Shown: piece by piece, positions 1 through 7,481 of the stretch
How positions within the stretch are numbered: position 1 is the stretch's first letter
Layout: every line of letters starts with the position of its first letter
Source: an uncultured Oscillospiraceae bacterium
GTDB taxonomy: Bacteria > Bacillota > Clostridia > Oscillospirales > Acutalibacteraceae
NCBI GenBank assembly: GCA_902492455.1
Contig: CABULH010000010.1
Span: forward strand, 1-64,000
Length of the DNA stretch: 64,000 nucleotides
Direction of reading: 5' to 3'
The notes under the pieces: model-generated
The model's database searches: none
What the model was told of the DNA's origin: nothing
The model's input: only the letters and a program-made list of their open reading frames with translations
Program-made: the position numbers and the translations under genes

Positions 1-402
1 TACGCACCCGCTTTATTTTCATTCCCAGCTGTGATGGCCTTTCATGAGGCGTTGATAATTGAATCGTACAGCACATCCATTACATCCCCTCTGCTGCCGG
101 TCTGCTCCCCGGCAAGCCATATGAGCCAGAGCTCAGACGGTGCGGCGCACCCGTTCCGTAGGCGATGACAAGCAGAGGGAAATAATGATACTTCCGTCCA
201 GTCACAGTCCGAGCGTGAAGCGGCAATCCTGCCGCAATCCGCCGCAGGCAATGAGGGCGGCCCGGTGAGATCCACGGGGTGGTGAAATTCCAATGAGGCT
301 GAATGCACAGCCGATGGATGTGTTCCCGAAGGAACCGCTGTTCCTTCAGCCGAGGGGTGACGTTGATCAAATATCGGCAACAGACAAACGATTGATATCA
401 CA
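1..402. other. Unassigned region at the left window edge
   Basis: I see no convincing gene here. A plus-strand frame is open from base 1 to a TGA at 166-168 and could be the tail of a gene cut by the window edge, but its 55 residues match nothing I recognise. A perfect 8-bp hairpin (GAAGGAAC, loop CGCT) lies at 328-347. The stretch could be the distal part of a decayed gene or a structured RNA; the sequence alone does not decide. Confidence 0.35.
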
Positions 403-444
403 GGGCGGCGGCCTGTGTAAAATAGACTGGTCGCCGCCCTTTTT
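403..444 (+). terminator. Terminator-like hairpin in front of the toxin gene
   Basis: The arms 403-413 (GGGCGGCGGCC) and 429-439 (GGTCGCCGCCC) pair over 11 bp with one G-U wobble and a 15-nt loop. They are followed directly by TTTTTA. It ends 11 bases before the GGAGGG ribosome site of the next gene, so it either ends upstream transcription or attenuates the toxin gene. Confidence 0.6.
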
Positions 445-468
445 ACATAAGCACGGAGGGAAAGTCCG

Positions 469-804
469 ATGGACGAAATCAGATGCGGCGATATTTACTA
501 TGCCAACCTGCATCCGGTCGTTGGCAGTGAGCAGGGCGGTATTCGTCCGGTGTTAATCATCCAAAACGATATTGGAAATCACTACAGCCAGACCGTAATT
601 GCGGCAGCCATCACCGGCAGAAGAAAGAAACATATTCCTACCCATGTGCGGCTGGCCGCAGATGGGCTAAAAAGAGAATCCCATGTCCTGCTGGAACAGA
701 TACGAACGCTTGACCGAAGACGGCTTCTGCGCTACGTGAACCATTTGGATAAGGAGGCCATGCGGCTGGTGGACAGGGCGATTTCCATCAGCCTGGGGCT
801 GTGA
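469..804 (+). CDS. MazF/PemK-family toxin (endoribonuclease), orphan
   Basis: The 111-residue protein has the hallmarks of MazF/PemK toxins, which cleave mRNA and are normally held inactive by an antitoxin. The N-terminus reads GDIYYANLHPVVGSEQGG followed by RPVLIIQND, the conserved beta-barrel start. The central TVIAAAITGR and the C-terminal LLEQIRTLDRRRL are also typical, and the length fits the family. The ATG is set by GGAGGG at 455-460, 8 bases upstream. No antitoxin-sized gene precedes it: the upstream 468 bases hold only a hairpin and unassigned sequence, and the next gene downstream is a recombinase. It may therefore be an orphan, be paired with a distant antitoxin, or serve as an addiction module for the neighbouring mobile element. 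Family assignment is firm; toxicity is inferred. Confidence 0.88.
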   Translation: MDEIRCGDIYYANLHPVVGSEQGGIRPVLIIQNDIGNHYSQTVIAAAITGRRKKHIPTHVRLAADGLKRESHVLLEQIRTLDRRRLLRYVNHLDKEAMRLVDRAISISLGL

Positions 805-881
805 TTCGCAGCCGGGATTCCTTTGTTGCTGCTGCACGGTTATGGCCGGGAAACAAGCCTGTATTTGATTGGATTTGGTGC

Positions 882-918
882 TGGATAAGCCATGATAATT
901 CGTGTATACTGTGTATAC
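882..918 (+). promoter_or_regulatory. Promoter with embedded palindrome upstream of the recombinase operon
   Basis: A plausible -10 (TATACT, 905-910) lies 17 bases after a weak -35 (TGGATA, 882-887). The -10 sits inside an inverted repeat, GTATAC-TGT-GTATAC (904-918). A protein bound to the palindrome would block RNA polymerase, so self-repression of the recombinase operon is a reasonable inference. No binding protein is identified. Confidence 0.45.
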
Positions 919-943
919 GGTTGGAAAAAGGAGGGGAGAGGGA

Positions 944-2059
944 ATGAAGCAATACATGGTCAGGATGGTAGAGGACGGCAAGCGGAAATTTTATTATATC
1001 CTGGACAATGACGTCTTCCAGCTCGTCCCCCTTCCGACCAAATACCTCAAACATAAGATAGAGGCAAACCGTTCGCCCAATACCGTCAGGCGGGTTGCGC
1101 TCTCCTTGTGCTACTACCTGCAGTACCTGTCGGAGATAGGGATAGAACTGACGGAAGTGAGCGATCTAGGTTTTGAGGATCAAAGCAAACACTTCGTACA
1201 ATTCTTGTACTGGCTGAAAGAAGGCCGCCATATTGCAGACAATCGAATCGGAAAGACAGGAAATGGAACCTGCAACGCATACCTTCGGGATGTGTTCGGG
1301 TTCTTTTTATATCTGGCGGACGGAGAGTATGCCCGGCCTCTGCGGGTGCTCTCCTATAATCAGATAACGGCGCCAAATGCGGTTGGCGTCAAACGGACGA
1401 TCCGTTCCAACTCCTTCAAAGGGTATCTGAAAGCGAAGGATCGGGAGGTAAGGGCAGCAGAAGAACCGGAACTGATTGAGATCCTGCAAGCCTGCACCAA
1501 CATTCGGGATCAACTGCTGATTCTTCTGCTGGCGGAGACAGGCTTCCGCATCGGAGAAATCCTCGGGGTGGACTACACCAGGGATATCGACTATGAAAGC
1601 CATACCGTCAGCGTATACTTTCGGGATGACAATGAAAATGACGCCCGCGCCAAGAACGCGGAAGAGCGAAGGGCGGTCATCAGCAGCGATACTTTCAACT
1701 TCTTACTCCACTATCTGAGCGAATACCGCAATCTGCTGCAGCATCAGGCCCTGCTCTTTATCAATATCGCGGGGGATAGCGCCGGCAGACCGATGAAGGT
1801 GGAAAGCGTGTATGATATGCTGGACCGTATGCAACGAAAGACCGGGATAAAGGTGACGCCTCATATGCTCCGCCGCTATTACGCACGAACAAGATGGAAT
1901 GACGGCTGGGCGCTGGAGCTAATCAGCCAGGCTCTCGGCCATAAACACCTGGACACAACGATCAAATATCTTGATGTCCTTGACGATAAGCTGATGGAAG
2001 CAAGCCGGGAATTCTATGCCAAGCATTCTAATACCTATGGAATCCGGAAGCTGTTGTAA
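944..2059 (+). CDS. Tyrosine recombinase 1 (TnpA-like)
   Basis: This is a 371-residue phage-integrase-family enzyme that breaks and rejoins DNA through a tyrosine nucleophile. The catalytic set is visible: Arg in ETGFRIGEILG (near residue 202), His-x-x-Arg in HMLRRYY (near 307-310), His in ALGHKHLDTT (near 333) and the nucleophile in IKYLDV (near 342). The N-terminal 170 residues form the SAM-like core-binding domain. The ATG at 944 is preferred over the GTG at 902 because it follows GGAGGGGAGAGG and avoids starting inside the promoter palindrome. It is followed 14 bp later by recombinase 2. In Tn554 the equivalent TnpA is about 361 residues and sets site and orientation of insertion. Family assignment is firm; the TnpA analogy rests on order and size. 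Confidence 0.9.
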   Translation: MKQYMVRMVEDGKRKFYYILDNDVFQLVPLPTKYLKHKIEANRSPNTVRRVALSLCYYLQYLSEIGIELTEVSDLGFEDQSKHFVQFLYWLKEGRHIADNRIGKTGNGTCNAYLRDVFGFFLYLADGEYARPLRVLSYNQITAPNAVGVKRTIRSNSFKGYLKAKDREVRAAEEPELIEILQACTNIRDQLLILLLAETGFRIGEILGVDYTRDIDYESHTVSVYFRDDNENDARAKNAEERRAVISSDTFNFLLHYLSEYRNLLQHQALLFINIAGDSAGRPMKVESVYDMLDRMQRKTGIKVTPHMLRRYYARTRWNDGWALELISQALGHKHLDTTIKYLDVLDDKLMEASREFYAKHSNTYGIRKLL

Positions 2060-2073
2060 ACGGAGGGATTATT

Positions 2074-3825
2074 GTGCCTGCACTTAAGCAGCAACACACA
2101 GAGCCACAACAAGATACCGCTGAACTTCATAGACAGCTGAAGGCGGAATTGGAGCAATGTATCAACGTACATCCGACCTATCGGAATAAGGTTGATAAGT
2201 TCATGGTGGCTGAAGGGATTTGGCATATCGACGACCTGGATTACCCGGCTAGAGAACGGTTCGAGATGTTTTTGGAAGGAGAAGTATCACAGGCTTGCTA
2301 CACTATTTATCTTAAAGCCTTTGACCGGATCAAGCGCCGAGCAATCGACGAGCGACTCAAATTAATGATAAATGGCAGCGTAGCTTCTCCTGCCTATGAA
2401 AACCAGGTGCTGTTCCTGCCATATTATCCGGATCCTGATATTGCCGGACAATTTGAACATGCGGCCAAGAAAAGGGATCTGGTATGGGATTTTTCCAGGG
2501 CGGCACCGGAGAATATGAAGCGCCAGATTTATGCGACGCTGGATTATGAAATACATCATGCGCTAAGTCAGGAAAACTTGAGAAGCCGCCTGGTGGCCCT
2601 GCAAAAACTTTACAACTTCTGCATCGAGGAAGGCATCGAAGATATCGAACAAATGGAGTTGGCACAGATCAGCCGTTTCACGGATACGCTGAAACCTGGG
2701 AATGAAAAAAGTAAAATGGCCTGCATTGTAGATTGCTGCCGGAAAACCTTGTTCTTAGAGGCGAAGGAAATTCGCTGGGATGCTCCGGTCTGGTATATGG
2801 AACGCCTCCATATTCAAGCAGAACGCTTAGACCCTTCCAATCCAATCAGACAAATATCCTTTCTGGAGGTTATCAATAAGAAGAACCGAAAACTACTCCA
2901 GCAGTATTTTCGATATGGTATCGGCATTACCCACCTAGCCCTAAACAACCTACGGAAGGAATTCCTATATATCCGCGCCTTCCTTGTGGCGCTCGATCAG
3001 CCAGAGCAGAATGATGTCTGCACCTTAACGCCGGAACAAATGGACGCCTACTTGAAAAAACTGCAGGGGAAGAAAATACAGACTGCTTCCTACAATAAAA
3101 CGGTCATGGCCATCCTGCACTTCTTCCAATTCCTATTAGTGAGACAATACATTAAAAAGATACCGTTCGACGAGGACCTATACCTGAAAAAAGAGCTCTG
3201 TGTTCACCATAACCGGAGCGTGTCCCCTGACGTGGCCAATGAAATACTGGCAAAGCTCCACTGTTTCCCAGAAGAAATACGGCTGATATACCTGCACTTA
3301 TGGGCTGTCGGATTGCGGGTCAGCGAAGTGTGTACTTTGAAAGGAAACGCCTATTACATACAGGGAGAAGATGCCTGGATTCAGGTGTATCAGATAAAAA
3401 TGCGTACCTACAAGCGCATCCCGATTCCTACCTCACTATACCAGCTAATGCAGGTATATATACAACGGCATCATATCCAGGCAGATGAGTATGTGTTTCA
3501 AAACACAAAGGGCGGCGCTTATAATAACAACACATTTCGGTTGCGAATGCTGAGGTGCTGCGCTGAAAATCATATTCAGAATGGAGAGTACCTATTCAAA
3601 AGCCATGATTATCGGCATACGATAGCTACCAGATTTTATGATATGGGTGTTCCAATCCAGAGCATCCGGGAGTACCTTGGACACGCTTATGAAGAGATGA
3701 CGATGCAATACATCGACTATATGCCGCAAAAAATAGAGAAGGCTGGCACAGAATACTTCAATAAACACGGTAGCTTGGCTGCCGGACTGATAAAGAAGGA
3801 AGGGGATAAGGACAATGGAGAATAG
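2074..3825 (+). CDS. Tyrosine recombinase 2 (large, TnpB-like)
   Basis: The 583-residue protein is a second tyrosine recombinase with a long N-terminal part of about 270 residues before the core-binding region. Catalytic residues appear in GLRVSEVCTL (Arg, near 413), HDYRHTIATRF (His and Arg, near 511-514), YLGHAYEEMTMQYIDY (His near 536 and the nucleophilic Tyr near 545). The GTG start is set by GGAGGG at 2062-2067. The size resembles TnpB of Tn554 (about 630 residues). Its 3' end overlaps the start of recombinase 3 by 11 bases, so the two are probably translationally coupled and made in fixed proportion. Codon use is more AT-rich than in the surrounding chromosome. Confidence 0.88.
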   Translation: MPALKQQHTEPQQDTAELHRQLKAELEQCINVHPTYRNKVDKFMVAEGIWHIDDLDYPARERFEMFLEGEVSQACYTIYLKAFDRIKRRAIDERLKLMINGSVASPAYENQVLFLPYYPDPDIAGQFEHAAKKRDLVWDFSRAAPENMKRQIYATLDYEIHHALSQENLRSRLVALQKLYNFCIEEGIEDIEQMELAQISRFTDTLKPGNEKSKMACIVDCCRKTLFLEAKEIRWDAPVWYMERLHIQAERLDPSNPIRQISFLEVINKKNRKLLQQYFRYGIGITHLALNNLRKEFLYIRAFLVALDQPEQNDVCTLTPEQMDAYLKKLQGKKIQTASYNKTVMAILHFFQFLLVRQYIKKIPFDEDLYLKKELCVHHNRSVSPDVANEILAKLHCFPEEIRLIYLHLWAVGLRVSEVCTLKGNAYYIQGEDAWIQVYQIKMRTYKRIPIPTSLYQLMQVYIQRHHIQADEYVFQNTKGGAYNNNTFRLRMLRCCAENHIQNGEYLFKSHDYRHTIATRFYDMGVPIQSIREYLGHAYEEMTMQYIDYMPQKIEKAGTEYFNKHGSLAAGLIKKEGDKDNGE

Positions 3826-5344
3826 GATCTATCTTCGAGAGCTGCCCGCTTATCAAACCATCCCGGAGCAGCATGAAAAATATATCAGCAAGGATTGTGA
3901 CTATGATCTGGCACTGCTCCCCACACAGGGTCTGCGTAAAGAGATAAAGAAGTACATCCTCTATCGAAGTGAACAAGTTGCCATAACGACGCTTTATAGT
4001 GACAGGACATATTACCATCCGTTGTGCCGGTTCCTCACAAAACACGCAAAAGGAGTGCAGAGTTTTCAGGAACATAGCCAGGAGGAATGGATCAGGCTGC
4101 TCCGGATGTGGATGATGAAGGAAGGTATTCCCCTGTTTTATTATGAACGGTGCAAGTATAGGAAAACCTATCGCTTTCAATCAAAGCTGATATCCTATTT
4201 AGAGAGCGTATTGGATTTTTTTCAGCCAAAGGACTTACGACCAGAGCAAGAAAAAGACGTATGGGAGCTGGATAAGCTAAACATCGGAATCCGAAAAAAT
4301 CTGATCAGACGCTGCCATAAATTAGACTTCACAGGGATTGTTCAGATAGGAATCCGGGATGAACTGAAAAAGGGTATTTACCTGAATCTGCAGTATGAGG
4401 CGATCTCCTGCATACGACGGGAACTGACAGCCATGCGGAGGATGTCGGCGTATCTACAGGAACGGTATCCGGAAATACAAACCTGTCAGGATATTAACCG
4501 TGAGCAGATAGAGGAATACCTGATTTATCTGAACACAGAGGTCACCGAAACCAAGCACTTCCATTCCGAAATAAACCGCCTTCGGGCGGTCCTCGACAGC
4601 ATCGGAAAGATATGTGATTATTCCAATCTGACAGGACTGTTCCTAGCCAGGGACATCCCGCCGACTCCAAAATCTGAATTTAAAACTTACTCAGACGAAG
4701 AACTAAAGCGGCTCAATGCCGCATTGGTAAAGCTGGATGAACAGATAGCGAGACTGATGATTATCCATCAGATGCTCGGCACACGGATATCCGATACGCT
4801 GACCCTGCGGCCTGACTGTTTATATGATAAGAATGGTGAGACCATTATTCGGATCCGGCAGATGAAATCCAAAGCATATGAAAAACCGATCAGTGCGGAT
4901 CTGGCCGCTTTGATTCGGAAGGCGATTGCCTATACAAAAGAGCGATATGGAGAAACACATTATATCTTTGTGGATGAGAATGATCTAAACAGCCCTCTGC
5001 AGTATAACACCCTGCAACGCCGGATCATTCAACTGATTCAGGAAGAAGACCTGCGGGATGATAAAGGCCAACTATTCGGATTCGGCACACATATGTACCG
5101 GCACTATTATTGTGTAAAATTGGCGGAGTTGCATTTGGATGATTGGACGCTCGCCAAGCTGCTGGGGCACTCCAGTGTCAGAAACGTGAAATACTACCGG
5201 AAAATGAGCAATCAGGTTCTGGCGGACGATACACGTCACGCCAGGGATCGGTTATCACAGATCATACTGGAGAATTTAGATGGATGGGAGGATGAATATG
5301 TCCAAGTACGACAGAATGGTTTCCTTAAACCGGCAGATCAGTGA
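3815..5344 (+). CDS. Tyrosine recombinase 3
   Basis: This 509-residue protein is a third, divergent tyrosine recombinase. The active-site signature is complete: Arg in GTRISDTLTLRPD (near 322), His and Arg in HMYRHYYCVKL (near 425-428), His in LLGHSSVRNVKYYRKM (near 450) and Tyr near 459. The start overlaps the end of the preceding gene and the end overlaps the next, so all four genes form one transcript. Tn554 has only two recombinases, so this extra one is what makes the set a trio; all three look catalytically intact and may act as a heteromer. Its exact division of labour cannot be read from sequence. Confidence 0.87.
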   Translation: MENRIYLRELPAYQTIPEQHEKYISKDCDYDLALLPTQGLRKEIKKYILYRSEQVAITTLYSDRTYYHPLCRFLTKHAKGVQSFQEHSQEEWIRLLRMWMMKEGIPLFYYERCKYRKTYRFQSKLISYLESVLDFFQPKDLRPEQEKDVWELDKLNIGIRKNLIRRCHKLDFTGIVQIGIRDELKKGIYLNLQYEAISCIRRELTAMRRMSAYLQERYPEIQTCQDINREQIEEYLIYLNTEVTETKHFHSEINRLRAVLDSIGKICDYSNLTGLFLARDIPPTPKSEFKTYSDEELKRLNAALVKLDEQIARLMIIHQMLGTRISDTLTLRPDCLYDKNGETIIRIRQMKSKAYEKPISADLAALIRKAIAYTKERYGETHYIFVDENDLNSPLQYNTLQRRIIQLIQEEDLRDDKGQLFGFGTHMYRHYYCVKLAELHLDDWTLAKLLGHSSVRNVKYYRKMSNQVLADDTRHARDRLSQIILENLDGWEDEYVQVRQNGFLKPADQ

Positions 5345-5681
5345 GGCAAAGATAGAATTGGCTCGCAGGACAATTTATGAGATGCTGGATGAAGGCGAGA
5401 AGATATCCGTTCCCAAGCTGATTGTAAAAACCGGGCTGTCCAGAGGCTTTTTCTACAAAAACCCTACAATCCGAAGGTTGGTGGACGAGGCTATGGAAAA
5501 GCAGGTGGGGTTGGTCGATCCACGGCGCGGTGTTTTCGACATGGCCATGGATAACGAGATGATCCGGCTGCACGAACAAATACGTGTCTTACAGAAAGAG
5601 AACCAGCGGTTGACGGAGGAAAACATAAAACTGAAAAAGGCAATGGATAGAAAAAACCTGAATCTGCTCCGTAGTATATAA
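5298..5681 (+). CDS. TnpC-like small accessory protein (DUF6262-like)
   Basis: The 127-residue product follows and overlaps recombinase 3, the place taken by TnpC (125 residues) in Tn554, which modulates transposition efficiency and orientation. Residues 1-60 are basic and helical with a possible helix-turn-helix (ISVPKLIVKTGLSRGFFYK). Residues 85-120 form a heptad-rich coiled coil (IRVLQKENQRLTEENIKLKK) suited to dimerisation. The ATG at 5298 is chosen because GGGAGG at 5286-5291 lies 6 bases upstream; the earlier ATGs at 5280 and 5292 do not have this spacing. It is probably a DNA-binding partner of the recombinases. Function is inferred from position, length and architecture. Confidence 0.75.
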   Translation: MSKYDRMVSLNRQISEAKIELARRTIYEMLDEGEKISVPKLIVKTGLSRGFFYKNPTIRRLVDEAMEKQVGLVDPRRGVFDMAMDNEMIRLHEQIRVLQKENQRLTEENIKLKKAMDRKNLNLLRSI

Positions 5682-5728
5682 AGTAGAATAAATACATGGC
5701 CTGCGAAAATCCAAGTGCAGGCGAGCCC

Positions 5729-5761
5729 AAAGCGCATGACTCCATTCGAGCCTTGCGCTTT
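5729..5761 (+). terminator. Inverted repeat near the element's right end
   Basis: AAAGCGCA (5729-5736) and TGCGCTTT (5754-5761) form a perfect 8-bp stem followed by TTCGTT. It could end the recombinase operon or be part of the element end bound by the recombinases. Confidence 0.4.
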
Positions 5762-5850
5762 TTCGTTGGAAAAAGTATAATTAAAAGGAACACAAAACAC
5801 AGTTTTGTATGCCGTTAAGGCCAGTCGTAGCAAGGCTTCACAGGGTAGGG

Positions 5851-6111
5851 CTACAGTTTATGGATGAGGCGACCTCAGCCTTGGATACGGTGACGGAAGC
5901 GCATATTCAGGCAGCTTTTGATACCCTGTCCCAAGGACGCACTACTTTAGTGATCGCCCATCGCCTTTCCACGGTGCGCCATGCGGATGAAATCGTATAC
6001 ATAGACGCCGAAGGTATTCGGGAAAAGGGAACCCATGAGGAACTGATGCAGCAGGGAGGTCTGTATGCCTCCCTCTGCGCCGTACAGTTTCAGACCTCGA
6101 AGGATTCCTGA
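5851..6111 (+). pseudogene. 3' remnant of an ABC exporter ATPase gene
   Basis: From about 5851 the frame encodes only the last quarter of an ABC exporter nucleotide-binding domain: Walker B plus catalytic Glu and D-loop (FMDEATSALDT), the H-loop (IAHRLSTVRHADEIV) and the usual tail ending GTHEELMQQGGLYASL. Walker A, Q-loop, signature motif and the whole membrane domain are missing. The residues before Phe17 of the open frame look like element-derived DNA, so the gene was probably cut at its Walker B codons by the recombinase element. The 5' part is not in the window, so it lies beyond the left edge or has been lost. A start at 5809 is open, but the product could not fold as an ATPase. Confidence 0.85.
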
Positions 6112-6205
6112 AACAATTCCCAAAATCCAACAATTTTCCTCTGGTCTTTTTCCCTTTTTTCCGTTATACTAAAGCGTAGGACCCCATTTGACAGGAGGCT
6201 TCGGT

Positions 6206-6820
6206 TTGAAATACAGAATCCACCGCAGTCTGGCGGAACAGATCCGTGAGGGCTGCGAGGGCCGGCTGAATATCCGGCTGCGGGCCGGCTGGTTTTCCTT
6301 CGGCAACGTCTATCCGGATGTCAGCCATCAGCGCATTCTGCACATGCATGAGGTGGATTCCGCCGGACGGATGGTGGCGCGGATGATTTGCCGTCTCTGC
6401 CGCTGGGGCATTGAGGATGGGCAGATGCTTTCTCGCTGGAATTCTCTGCGTCTGGGAATTATCTCCCATTACATATGTGATTTTATGTGTTACGTGCATA
6501 CCCCTGCATTCGAAGGAACCCTCAAAGAACATCGTGCCTACGAGAATGAACAAAGTCGGTATTTAGGCAGTCAAAGCCCCCGGTCCGTCTGCTCTTTTTT
6601 CGAGGCTCATGACGGCGAGGAGCTGACGGAACTGCTGATTCAAGCAGTACGGGAACGGGATCCAGCGACTTTTTCGCCGGAAGATGATTTGGAATATGCC
6701 GCCGCGGTGGCCACGGAACTGACCTGTGCTATTCTGCGGCTGCGCACCGCCCGGCGGGAGGCCGCCTGCTGGTGGGATCATCTGCCGCTGATCCGCCGCC
6801 GCTATCTCTCCCGTGCCTGA
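6206..6820 (+). CDS. Zinc-dependent phospholipase C-like protein
   Basis: The 204-residue protein resembles the short Firmicutes members of the zinc-dependent phospholipase C / S1-P1 nuclease fold. Histidines and aspartates are spaced like metal ligands: NVYPDVSHQ, a His-x-x-Cys-Asp motif in ISHYICDFMCYVHTP, and His in KEHRAYE. There is no obvious signal peptide, so a secreted lipase role is doubtful. The TTG at 6206 is chosen because AGGAGG (6193-6198) lies 7 bases upstream. A -10-like TATACT sits at 6165-6170. Downstream, a MarR gene follows after 46 bases on the same strand. Substrate is unknown. Confidence 0.65.
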   Translation: MKYRIHRSLAEQIREGCEGRLNIRLRAGWFSFGNVYPDVSHQRILHMHEVDSAGRMVARMICRLCRWGIEDGQMLSRWNSLRLGIISHYICDFMCYVHTPAFEGTLKEHRAYENEQSRYLGSQSPRSVCSFFEAHDGEELTELLIQAVRERDPATFSPEDDLEYAAAVATELTCAILRLRTARREAACWWDHLPLIRRRYLSRA

Positions 6821-6866
6821 TGGGGATCTTTCCAGGGCATACGGATCGAAAAGGAGCGGATCAACG

Positions 6867-7343
6867 TTGAACGAACAGGAACGGCATCTAGAGACTTTAA
6901 ACAGTTTGTTGGTGGATACCTTTAACGCCATTCTCAAGGTGGAAGAGCGTTCCCTTCGTACAGGTCTGAATGAACCCGTCACCGTGACGGAGATGCACAT
7001 ACTGGACGCCATCGGGGAGGGCGGGGACCGTACGGTGACGGAACTGGCGGCTGTCTCGCTGGTGACTGTCAGCACCATGACCATCGCTATCAATAAACTG
7101 GAGGGCAAGCGGCTGGTGGAACGGGTACGGGATACTGCCGACCGCCGGGTGGTACGGGTGCAGCTCACCGATACGGGCCGCCGGATCGCCTATGCCCACC
7201 GCCGGTTTCACCGCCGGATGGCTCGGGCGGTGGCGGATAATCTGACAGCGGAAGAATTGGATGTACTCGCCAGGGCGATGGAGAATCTGCGGGAATTTTT
7301 TCAGGAGGAAGGCCGGCATCTGCCGCAGGAAAACGAGGATTGA
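6867..7343 (+). CDS. MarR-family transcriptional regulator (FabT-like)
   Basis: The 158-residue protein is a winged-helix MarR regulator. The recognition helix lies in VTVSTMTIAINKLEGKRLVERVRD, followed by the wing DRRVVRVQLTDTGRR, with dimerisation helices at both ends. In Clostridia close relatives (FabT) repress fatty-acid synthesis genes, but no fab gene lies nearby, so the target is unknown. The TTG at 6867 is used because AAGGAG at 6851-6856 precedes it; the longer frame from 6813 overlaps the previous gene. A strong terminator follows at 7371, so it is probably the last gene of a two-gene unit. Confidence 0.82.
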   Translation: MNEQERHLETLNSLLVDTFNAILKVEERSLRTGLNEPVTVTEMHILDAIGEGGDRTVTELAAVSLVTVSTMTIAINKLEGKRLVERVRDTADRRVVRVQLTDTGRRIAYAHRRFHRRMARAVADNLTAEELDVLARAMENLREFFQEEGRHLPQENED

Positions 7344-7370
7344 GGACCGGCTGAATCACTCTAGAAACGG

Positions 7371-7408
7371 GAGTTGCTGCAATTTGCGGCAACTCTTTAA
7401 TTTTTTTT
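7371..7408 (+). terminator. Terminator of the MarR gene
   Basis: GAGTTGCTGC (7371-7380) pairs with GCGGCAACTC (7386-7395), one wobble, loop AATTT, followed by TTTAATTTTTTTT. It separates the MarR unit from polA. Confidence 0.85.
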
Positions 7409-7420
7409 ACAGGGGATGAA

Positions 7421-7449
7421 TTGCACAGGAAGCAAATTTGGGCTATACT
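7421..7449 (+). promoter_or_regulatory. Sigma-A-type promoter of polA
   Basis: TTGCAC (7421-7426) and TATACT (7444-7449) are separated by exactly 17 bases, 33 bases before the polA start. Confidence 0.75.
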
Positions 7450-7481
7450 ACTGATATCGGTCAATATGGGGGAGGAATTCC

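Larger units (their letters stand above)
882..5856 (+). mobile_element. Tn554-like / recombinase-in-trio element (right end near 5856; left end unresolved)
   Basis: Three different tyrosine recombinase genes and a small coiled-coil gene are packed head to tail with 14-bp spacing or overlaps. Tn554 carries TnpA (about 361 aa), TnpB (about 630 aa) and TnpC (125 aa); here the products are 371, 583, 509 and 127 residues, so the set resembles Tn554 plus one extra recombinase, or a recombinase-in-trio element. The right boundary is inferred from the point where an ABC-ATPase reading frame resumes at the Walker B aspartate (5863). The left boundary is not visible; the MazF gene may be cargo or host DNA. 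The second and third genes use more AGA, ATA and CTA codons than the chromosome around them, which fits transfer. Confidence 0.62.

Noticed and set aside
41..5870. ATGAGGCG at 44-51 and 5861-5870 as attachment-site duplicates
   Set aside because: Only eight bases match, the flanks differ, and the left copy is not in an ABC-ATPase frame; chance is adequate.
6563..7168. 201-codon minus-strand frame opposite the phospholipase-like and MarR genes
   Set aside because: Serine/arginine-rich antisense shadow of two genes with clear families and ribosome sites.
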